In this document: positions 49,371 through 58,599 of the stretch, in pieces
Position numbering within the stretch: position 1 is the stretch's first letter
Layout of the letters: each line of letters begins with the position of its first letter
NCBI GenBank assembly: GCA_946406115.1
Contig: OX291540.1
Span: 8,800,563 to 8,864,562, forward strand
Direction: 5' to 3'
Origin: Apoda limacodes
Lineage: Eukaryota; Arthropoda; Insecta; Lepidoptera; Limacodidae
DNA length: 64,000 nt
The notes under the pieces: generated by a model
What the model saw: the letters and a program-made list of their open reading frames with translations, nothing else
What the model was told of the DNA's origin: nothing
Database searches by the model: none
Made by a program: the position numbers and the translations under genes

Positions 49371-50454
49371 TTGGAAGTTCTGACTTGACCAAGGTAAATA
49401 GGGATTCATTTTTATAGATTTTTTTAGCTAAATTTATATTTATATTTAAAACATTTTGTCCAGTTTGAAATGTTATATTTAATGAACTAATGTAGAAAAA
49501 AGTAGAAAACAAGGACGCAGTTTGCATTTTTGATCAAAAATCATTTCAACGCGGGAGTAAACACGCACTTCGCTCCCGTGTAATGGTGAACCAATCAACG
49601 TCTTTCGAATAGATGGGATAAAAAGTAAATTGCCAATGAACTGTATTTTGAGTTGAAGATTGGGCAGTCGCAGTCATTGCCATTCCTGTTCTTAGTTGGA
49701 TTGCATTGCAACCAATTTCATCTGTCTTTGCGATAAATAAATTTTATCAACTTTTTTTTTGTTACAGACACAACTGCAACGAATCTGTAATTTTATTTGG
49801 GGTCCGGTATATACCCAAGCCGGATCACTTCAGTCGTACGCCTCGTAACACCTCACACCTCTCCCACATTCTTGCATAGTTTAATTTTACACTTTTTCTT
49901 TAGTTTTTAAGTTAGTTTTAGTTTTCTTTTTGCATTATTATTAAGTGAAAAAGAATGGCAACAATACATCGTTCAACTATTTTTTTTAATGTCCATAGTC
50001 CACTTTTCATTGTTCACTTATTTAGACAGTAAGGTTTTTTGATGATTTTGCATGTTAAAGTAAATAATTTTATAAACATTTCAAAGAGCAGCAGTCTTAT
50101 CTCTTTATGCGATGTCAACCGTTTGTCTGTACTTACTATGTTTTTAAAAATAATACTATCAATTCCATATTTTAGTTTAAGAATTTATTTTTATTTTGCT
50201 TGCTATTGTTAATTAAAATAAAATGCAAACTGTAGGTACTTATACTTGTAATATCACTAGCTACTAGGTAGACATAAAACTTTAATCCTTCAGTAGGAAA
50301 CATAAAAAAATAAAAATACTTTTTAGTTATGTAATGTTTTTTATTTTTAAGTTTTCTTTTTCTAGTGTTACATTATTTTTCTAAATACATTTACCTGCAC
50401 CTCTAAAAACTGTTTTATTCCGAACTAAATCTTTTTCATCCAATCATACTTATC

Positions 50455-50706
50455 CATACTAATATAATAAATGCGAAAGTAGCTCTGCCTGTCTGTCTGT
50501 CAGTCTGTTACCTCTTCACGCTTAAGCCAGTGTACCGATTAATATGAAATTTGGCATGGACATAATTTGAGTCTCAGAAAAGGACATAGGCTACTTGAAA
50601 ACGTCAATCGTGAGTCGGTTTTTTTTTCTATAACTGAGAAGTTGCCTTTGAAATCCTACACCAATAACCAAATTTAGGGCGGGTGGAACCGCGGGTAAAA
50701 ACTAGT
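50455..50706 (+). mobile_element. Helitron-like non-autonomous repeat, full copy
   Basis: Starts CATACTAATATAATAAATGC, passes CTGTCTGTCTGTCAGTCTGT and GTACCGATTAATATGAAATT, and ends AAATTTAGGGCGGGTGGAAC, GCGGGTAAAAACTAGTT. No terminal inverted repeats and a CTAGT end fit a Helitron-derived element. Confidence 0.62.
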
Positions 50707-52270
50707 TAGTAATAAATAATCACTTGGTCACCTATTTGGGTTCCGTGCCGATATAGAAAAAAAACCCCTGAAGTGAGACTGCTTATAGTAGATTTACTTT
50801 CATTAATGTGAAATTAAAGAAAATAATTTTGTGCTGTTACAATAGAAAATAGGGTATCAGAAAATAGGTTGAAATAAATACGGGCGGTGTCAGAAAGAGA
50901 GACGAAGCGTATGGTTTACCCATAGGCCTATGGGCTGCGCAAAAGCTTTACAAAAATGACCACTGATTCGGTAGATACAAAGTAAACCTTTGGTCTCGTT
51001 TCTCTTTCTATCAACTGTCGACAAAACCTTCGTTTCGCTTCGTGTCTGTCAGACTTTTCTGTCCAATTTTTTTCACAGCTGGCTACGAAATGCGCTGTCT
51101 AGTTCTCTATGGGATTCTTTGGGAAAGTTTACATATACATTTTTTTTCTTAATTTTTTTCATGCCTTACTATTCGTAGTTTTTGAACTTTGCCTAAAAAT
51201 ATAACCATCGGTTCACAAGTTTGTCAGACATATGTAATAATTCTCAATGGAATCAATCAATTTAGAAAAAAATCTTGTTATCCGATCGTATTGCATATTT
51301 GCATGCCCTTTTTTCTAGTTGACTATACATAATAAGGTAATAAAAATTAATTAAAGCTTTAGAGGACATCAGTTTACATTAAAATAAGAAAAATAATATT
51401 CCATTCAGACTTATTTTCAAAGGGTAAATCAAAGCTATTACGAACATCTAAGGTCCAAATCTTAATAAGTTTTTAAGCTTTATTAAATATTTCGACAGAA
51501 TTTACTCACAAATAACAACTTTTATTACAATAACATTTGCCAATTTCATAACTTAGTTTAAAGGAAATTGTTAATGTCGAATTTTGTTTCTATAATTAGT
51601 GTGTATAGATTTATATAAAAAAGGTACAGCAGAGCGTGATCCTTAGCCTTGATCGTTATACGCACCACTGCAGGGGTATAGGCCTTTCTTTGGAACGCTG
51701 GCTGACTTTGCATATCGTTTCTGATAGACGCCAGAAACTGCCATTAGCTCCTCATTGATTGAGTGAACAGGGTATTTATACGTCTTGGTACTAAATTAGG
51801 TCAGATAGACCATGTTGACATAGAGCAACGGCTCACTAACACGTGAGATTAAAAGTCTTTTTAATGGATTTCTACCCCACGATGCAGCGCTTTGCGGTAC
51901 GTGATCTTTTTTGTGTTCAAAAGCCTTAGCCTTAAGTGTATACCCAAATGACTTTGAGCTTGTTTTATCCGTCTACGAGAAAACTGTCTCAATTTAAAAT
52001 TTGATAAAATCACGTAGAGATAATTTATACATTATTTAAGACCTAATTTAAAAGTACGATTATAATTTTATTACTGCTGCTAACCGTATAATATGTATAA
52101 TGACATGTCACATTTAAATATATACATAAGTACATCCAATTAAGCGCTTCATAACGCAGAATTCTGGTGACTGTTATCATAATATGTTACCATACTCAAT
52201 AATTTTAGTAATGGAACAAAATCAAGTACCTATGACAGTCATGATAAATTTTACGAATTCATATTATTTC
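50707..52270. other. Intergenic, unrecognised
   Basis: No supported gene. The block 51630-51910 is GC-richer than its surroundings and may be an old transposon, but no motif identifies it. Confidence 0.4.
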
Positions 52271-52272
52271 AT

Positions 52273-52410
52273 TACTCCCTCGCAACCTAGTTGGTAATGT
52301 AGCCGGCTTCTGTGCAGAGGGTGTGCGTTCGATTCCCGCACTGGACAAACATTTATGTGATAAACATGCGTGTTTGTCTTGAGTCTGGGTGTATTTATGT
52401 ATTATATGTT
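52273..52410 (+). mobile_element. tRNA-derived SINE, subtype 2, 3'-truncated
   Basis: CTCCCTCGCAACCTAGTTGG, GTGTGCGTTCGATTCCCGCA, GACAAACATTTATGTGATAA, then GTCTTGAGTCTGGGTGTATT. The GTTGTCTGG tail is missing. Confidence 0.78.
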
Positions 52411-52779
52411 TATGAAGAAAGACGAGTGCGCGGTGACTTAGTTAAGAGGCCTTCAAAACCCCAGAGAAAGCAGGCGTCACGTGATATGCTGCTAGGGCAT
52501 GCACCATCAATACTGCACACCTCATCCTACGCAAAAGAATCGTGCTGAATTGGAATAGATTACTAGAGGACGTGATCACCTTAAAGACAATTAATTAATG
52601 ATTTTAAAACAACTGGACCGATTGGTTAAGGAAAGTGAAATTATCCTAACAAAATAAACCATTAAATTGTTAACAGGGCACACCATCACATTCTGATGCT
52701 CGCCTATCATCTAATAAATAAATAAAAAAAATTACAAATGTATTTATAAAAAAAGTATAGAAGTATTTGTAGCCGTTGT

Positions 52780-52975
52780 CTTGCTTGCAGCTCCTTGCCA
52801 AGGTTTTCTCTAAGGACAGGACAGACATTATGGGGTTCTTCAAGAAAGAAGTTATTAGATTATTGACGGGTTGGCAACGCGCGAGTGATGCCCCAGGTGT
52901 TGCAAGCGTCCATAGGCAGCGGCGACCGCTTACTATTAGGCGGACCGCAAGCTTGTTTGCCACCTTAGTTGTATT
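52780..52975 (+). mobile_element. LINE 3' tail, copy
   Basis: TTGCCAAGGTTTTCTCTAAG, TGGGGTTCTTCAAGAAAGAA, TTGGCAACGCGCGAGTGATG, GTTGCAAGCGTCCATAGGCA and TTAGGCGGACCGCAAGCTTG match 55258-55425 block by block. No RT in front. Confidence 0.82.
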
Positions 52976-53419
52976 TTTAAAAAAAAGACTGCGTTGCTAA
53001 GTCCGAATAAAAGCCTTACTTAGTCGCTTTAAATATAGCTATATTTCATTTATTATTTTGGTCTTGCTATTTTTTCAGTTTTATCAGACAATGTGTTCTG
53101 TATCTTTTCTTAACCAAAACCAACCTTTTAATACTTTACGTTAATACTACTTAGGAACTGATTCACCAAAATCCGGCACATGTTTTGAACGCACTCCGCT
53201 TAATGAGCTAGCGAATTACTTTTTCATCCCCACTTTTTTGATACATTTAAATAGCAGGGATTATTCACCATTTGTGTATTAAATTGAATATTTTTTAATG
53301 TCTGTGATAAACAGAGACTACTGAGAGATAATTTTACGACTACAGGCACTGGTAACGACGAGAATGTGATAGCCTACCGTCTGGTAACTATCATCTGCAA
53401 GAATTAACAGCTTCGCCAT

Positions 53420-53718
53420 ATTACTCATTCAGCTCTTGGACCCTTGCAATATCACTGCTGGCAGGCAAGACACCGGCCAAGTTACATGCGAAGACTAGAA
53501 GTTGGTGGTGCCTTAGTGGTCTAGCGTTTTGCGGGTAGGTTTTCAAGCATCGAAATGTACCTATGATTCTGTTTCTAAAATTCTTAGGGACATTGTTCTT
53601 TTCAACAATGATTTTTCGGTGTAGGAAAATATCGTAAGGAAACCTGCATACGTTAAAAGACATACGTAAAGCCCATACTCCGCGTGGGGCTGCGTGATGG
53701 GCTATAACCTAAAGCGCC
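53420..53718 (-). repeat. Unclassified dispersed repeat
   Basis: Shares a GTGTAGGAAAATATCGTAAG-GAAACCTGCATA segment with 17222-17252 (GTGAAGGAAAACATCGTGAG-GAAATCTGCATA) and the GGGCTGCGTGATGGGCT-type end. It directly precedes the LINE at 53720. Strand uncertain. Confidence 0.5.
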
Positions 53719-53719
53719 T

Positions 53720-55425
53720 TGATACCCCTGTCCCATTGAGGGAAAGTCCAAGCCAGAGAGCGCCTGTTACTGACAACTACTACTCGCTGACTGACTTGGC
53801 CCATAGTGCAAAAGAGAAAGCTGATTTATTGGGCAGTCTCTTTTCTCCAACTCGAATATGAACAACGAAGGCACTGTACCACCTACTACACTGTGGTGCG
53901 GTAAGACCAGAAATCTCCATAACACAACGGGAGGTCCGGCCGGTTCTCTAGACGTTCATAAGTCGAGTGGGCCAGACAGTATACCAGTACTGGCGCTTAA
54001 ACAGTATGCTTCTGATTTATGTCCTGTACCCACGCACCTCTTCGAGCTTTCCTACCATACTAGACAATTTCCGTCTTCATGGAAGACGTCTTCGTTCGTC
54101 GAATGTGCACCCGGTGCTCAAAAGGGGCTATAAATCAGAACCATAGAGATACAAGCCTATGGCTATTATTTCTCTTCTGTCCAAGGTGATAGAGCGTGTG
54201 ATCAGCACACAGCTTCTGAGATACCTAGAAAAACACGAACTGGTTAGCGACCGACAATATGACTTTCGCCACGGTCGCTCGATATTTCACACACCGATGG
54301 GCCATTGATGATGAAGATGCCATTGAGAGTCAGGTGGAGGCATTGGCATGTAGCCTGGATATGTCCATAAGGCGTTCGATCGGGTCTGGCACCGGAATCT
54401 TCTATCGAAGTTGCTACCTTACGGAGTGCCCGAGGGTTTTTGCAAATGAGTGGCTAACTTTTGTCCGGCATACGAGCCGTAGTTGACGGTAGTTGCTCTG
54501 ATAGCATGGAAATTAATACTGGTGTCCCGCAAGGCTCTGTGCTGTCTTTTTCTCTTTCTGGCTCTGTGTACGGTGTTTCTACTGCATATCAATGATACGT
54601 TGGACATCAACAATATACATTGCTATGCAGATAACAGTCGAGGCGCTTATTTAACCGGTTGTGCAAACATCCCTCGTTCCATTGTGGAGGGAAAATGTGA
54701 AGAACTTTTGTCTCAAATCAAGACCACTCTGTCAAAGGTCTCGGTCTCGGGGTCTCTGAGGAAAACTTGGTCCGATTCAACCATACAAAGACACAAATCT
54801 GCGCGTTCCACCACATTCAGTGTGGTCCTACAATTCCAGAACACTCCCTTCTCCATCTCAAAAACCATGTTCAGTTCCGAGATCATTTGCAAGGTGAAGC
54901 TGTCGTTAAAAAAAATTTGGTGTACTCAACAGGGTGAAGCAGTATCCAGTTCACATCGGGGCAAAAGTTACAAGTCGCAAGTCCGGTCCCATATGGAGTA
55001 CTGCTGCCATATCTGAGCCTTTTGACTCAGTTCAACGACGGGCTGTGAGAATTGTTGACGATTCCAAACTCACTTGCCGTATCGAGCCCTTAAGTCTGAA
55101 GAGAGACTTTGCCTCCATGTGTGTGTTGGGATGTGTGATCGCACCGCTCGCCATTGGCAGGGAATTCATTCTCACACTTTCGAACCGAAATGGTCGCGTA
55201 CATTGTGGTTTCAGAGAATCTTCCTTGCGCGTATGCTTGGGTTGTGAAACGAGCTCTCTGCCAAGGTTTTCTCCAAGGACTACAGTATAGGGTTCTTCAA
55301 GAAATGAGTCATTAGATTTCTGAAGGGCCGGCAACGTGCAAGTGATACCCCTAGTGTTGCAAGCGTCCATAGGCTACGTTGATCGCTTGCCATCAGGCGG
55401 AACGTAAGCTTGTTTGCCAAAAAAT
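53720..55425 (+). pseudogene. Jockey/CR1-type LINE, RT and 3' tail, heavily broken
   Basis: Recognisable RT blocks in several frames: SLLSKVIERVISTQLLRYLE, HELVSDRQYDFRHGRS, KAFDRVWHRNLLSKLLPYG and the catalytic box as YADN instead of YADD (near 54630). The C-terminal part around 55020-55120 has SEPFDSVQRRAVRIVDD, and the tail runs LPRFSPRTTV to a GCGTCCATAGGCTACG block. Stops and shifts throughout; extinct. Confidence 0.82.
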
Positions 55426-56449
55426 ACCTGGTAATACCATACGGAAGGAAGGGGTTAAATGGCCAAATTGTACGGGTTAACTGTTTGATTTTGAAAAATT
55501 TGCGATGTTTATTGTCATTTTGTGTTATGTATCAAAAACACTTCAAAGATACATTTAACCTTCAACTTATTAAGGCCCAAATATTGCTGATTCAGGCTGT
55601 AATGACAAAACAAAGAATTTCTCCAGTTTTAAACAAAACTATTTTTTAAAACTGATCTAATATTTTTAAACAGAGATTGTATTAAAAAGAGTAAGTACAA
55701 TTATGTACTATTTTATTTATTATGAAATAATTTAATAATTGCTCCTCTGAAGTTTTTATGTAGGGTCTTTGGTAATTTAGCACTACTCACTGTGTTACTT
55801 ATTTGTGTGATTTTACAAATTATGTGAATTTGTCAATGAAAGAACCTTTGTCCCTTAACATTATTCCATACAATAGCGGTAAATATAAGCCGCAGTGAAC
55901 GATCCAGCACTTATATGGTATCACCCCACCGCCCGCTATAAGCTGTACTTAGCGACGAACTATACGTGCGCGACGTAATAGAAAACGTCAGTTTTTCTAG
56001 GCAAACTTAAAAAAAAATATGTGGAGATCATTTGTACTACATTAATTTTATAAATAACAAGGTTTAGAAAAAAAATTAGAAAAATAAAAAAAATAGAATA
56101 TCTGTGGATGTGGTTGTTTTCTGCGATATAAATATGTAACAAATATACACACTAAGAAGTTCTCAGCATCAAAATTAATCATCGTTGTTAGTTTCAAAAA
56201 AAAGATTAAAATACATATGTGCTTGTGTAATAAAACTGCCTAAGTTGTAGTATAATTTAACTAACTTTTTACAAAATAATTACTGTTAAATAAATCTTGT
56301 TGTTTTTATTAAACAAAATAAATAATGTTTTCTTTCTTTGTTTTATGGTATGTGCACTTAATTTTATCTACTGAAAAGTTACAAAACAAATTCGTCTCCA
56401 CCAACTTCATTGTTCGAAGGTATACAGTCGATGCGCCGGTATTCACGAT
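55426..56449. other. Upstream flank of aristaless
   Basis: AT-rich, no gene. Probably holds the proximal promoter of the downstream homeobox gene. The block 55870-55960 (GATCCAGCACTTATATGGTA and CGCCCGCTATAAGC) is GC-richer than its surroundings. Confidence 0.45.
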
Positions 56450-56566
56450 TCAGTACCTAACCACGTGACGATGGACACAGCCTTTAGCTTTACACCACTT
56501 TTACTGGTAAAATAAACGGGAAAAACACCAAAATAAACGAAAAGCGTGCAGTGTAATTATTTGCAG
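56450..56566 (+). promoter_or_regulatory. al: Likely 5'UTR exon and initiator of aristaless
   Basis: TCAGT at 56450-56454 matches the arthropod initiator. A strong donor (GCAG/gtaagg) ends the block at 56566, and no better upstream exon for the coding exon at 58449 is seen. It contains a 14-codon upstream ORF (ATG 56472). The assignment is by signals only; no transcript is available. Confidence 0.4.
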
Positions 56567-58448
56567 GTAAGGTATTTCACATTTTACAAAAATTTTAGTC
56601 GAAGATTCCATTAAAAAATCGCTTTCGATGTTTAATGTAGTTTTAAGTGCTTAATTGGTTAAGTTTTAGTTTATCTGATAAGTCATCATGATAACTAATC
56701 GATAACATTTGGATTATCGGATTAAATTTTATATTTTAAGATGATCGGCAAGTTATAATTAAAATTTAAGATCCTATTCAATTTAAATTGATTTAGAAAT
56801 TATCGAGTGAATTGACGTATGGACTTTGGCAGTTAAAGTGTGAATTTGTAGTAGGTACCTTGCTTATTGAAGACAGCAATGATAAGACCCGTAACCTCCT
56901 AGGGTGCGCCATTTCTGAGACCTTTGATTATCTATTACCTAATGGTGCATGTGATAAATATTTTTTTATGCCTTTTTAGGGATATGACTGGTTTAGAATT
57001 ATTTTTCATAAATTTACTGTAACAGCCTTACATAGGTTTTCATAACAGTCCTTTCCCAAAGTCCTTGGACCTATCAGCAGTGGACTGTAGTGAATTGTTC
57101 TTTTTAATATTACAAAATTTAGGGTTTTTAATTACATCGAAAGAAAATGGCAGTTACACAAAACATGTGACTTTATTAGTTTATATATGTGTCGTTATTA
57201 ATTTGTTAGTAACACGCACCATTGATATAAATATAATGACGAAAAAAATGTCACACTAATTAATTATCACTATTGTAAGAAATTCGCCACATTTTTGCTT
57301 CATTTCAAACTTTAGTCACCCTGAACGATAAAAAGTTTTCGCAGGCGAAGATGGTGTCTCTCAAACAGTACTGTTCTGTCCCATGGGCTTAACGCATAAT
57401 GCCACAAAAGATCCTCATTTACTGATAATTTAATAATGTTAACTAAATTATACGCATTTAATTCAATTTAAGCTTCGTCCCCACTCACTTGCAGAGGGCA
57501 ATCACCTTCCGATATATTCGATTTTTCTCGCATTGCATAGAATGAATATAATTCTAGTATCGAATTTGAGAACATTATTTTTATGGTCTTAGTTTAAGTT
57601 TTTCTATATTATTATTATACAGTATTTCGATCGAAAATTGTTTATAGATATATACCTATATATATTTTAGAAGTTTCAAAAATAATAAAAGTTTGAGTAG
57701 ACCTTCTGACCTTTAGGTTCTGCATCGGTATTGGTATTATAAACATGTATGTATATCAATAAATGTACTTAAAGAATTTACGTGTATTTTAGATGTTTTG
57801 AGGACTTGGACTTGACTAGCAGTAATTATTTTGAATTTACATACATAAAAACCCACTGCGAATTAAAAAAATTAAGCATAATCTTAGTAACTGAAAAGCA
57901 AAAACGCAATTTGGCGCCAAAATTCCGCCATTTTGATTTCCAATAATTTTAATTTAGCCTATATCACTCTAGTGGTTAATAAGTGGTAATTAACCACGTA
58001 AAAATTATTAAAATCGGTTAAGTCGTTTAGTAGTTACGAGGAAACATAGAGTCCCACATACATACAAGTCAAACACATATACCCTCCTTTTGGGCTTTGC
58101 CGCAGTCTGGTAAAAATATTTTCTAGACATGAGATTTTTTTATTACTTAATATTTTTATCGGCATACTTTTTATGTTTTTTTTATCTACTTTTCTTTTTT
58201 AAAAACATGTCTTTCTTACATTAGTGCCACATTCAAGCTTAATGCTGTTAAATATTGCGTTAGTGAAAACTATGATCAGATGAAGCAACGACTTAGTGGG
58301 CAAATTTTATTACAGCATTCATAATGTCGTTAGGCAGTGATATTTAAAACACATGAATGGAATTTATAATATCACTTACGCCTAACGACATTATGAATGC
58401 CATTTTTGAATTAGCACGCTGTTTTGTGTGGCCCAACCGTTATTGCAG
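56567..58448 (+). other. Putative 5' intron of aristaless
   Basis: No coding exon. Contains a possible small alternative block at 57345-57370 (acceptor tttcgcag) without a matching donor, a GCCATTTTG motif near 57930, and the hairpin at 58315. Confidence 0.4.
58315..58400 (+). repeat. Long near-perfect hairpin just upstream of the aristaless start exon
   Basis: Left arm 58315-58344 (GCATTCATAATGTCGTTAGG, CAGTGATATT) pairs with right arm 58368-58400 except for three extra bases (TAC) in the right arm; the loop is 23 nt. It ends 48 bp before the splice acceptor of the exon. Could be a palindromic MITE or a pre-miRNA-like hairpin. Confidence 0.82.
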
Positions 58449-58599
58449 AACTAAAAGTCTGCGCGAGGAGGATGGAAGAATCTTTAGATGGTCGAGATGG
58501 TTCCACCGGCACGACGGGATTCGATTCGGCTACCATCTTGAACGACAATGTATCACCTACCACGACCTTCTGTTATAGCATACCAAACCTTTTTAATGG
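58449..58599 (+). CDS. al: Aristaless start exon
   Basis: Acceptor accgttattgcag; coding from ATG 58472 (frame MEESLDGRDGSTGTTGFDSA), donor AATGG/gtcagt. The frame is open from the acceptor to the ATG without Met upstream, so 58472 is the first in-frame start. Two bases (gg) join c of the next exon to give Gly. Confidence 0.78.

Larger units (their letters stand above)
45178..50240 (+). ncRNA. Candidate spliced long non-coding RNA (five exon-like blocks)
   Basis: Blocks: about 45178-45201 (donor gtgagt), 45333-45370 (acceptor tatttcattcatttcag-like, donor gtaagt), 46802-46996 (acceptor cattcgcag, donor gtataa), 47984-48090 (acceptor ttcttgtag, donor gtaagc), 49768 to about 50240 (acceptor tttgttacag; AATAAA at 50217-50222). 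Block 3 is strikingly GC-rich against its flanks. Joined, every frame of block 3 has stops. Blocks 4 and 5 together have an open frame of about 70 codons (TQDILRSDTASSPAPRVC at its start) but with no Met in it. The first ATG (45368) opens only a 23-codon frame. It lies between the IQSEC gene and aristaless on the same strand. It could also be 5' exons of a diverged gene. No homologue is recognised. Confidence 0.4.

Noticed and set aside
50990..51178. Hydrophobic ORF 50990-51178
   Set aside because: Phe/Ser/Leu content follows from T-rich sequence; no splice sites or family resemblance.
57345..57412. Alternative aristaless coding exon (acceptor tttcgcag, ATG at 57350)
   Set aside because: The frame stops at 57390 and there is no in-phase donor that joins 58449 or 59610 convincingly.
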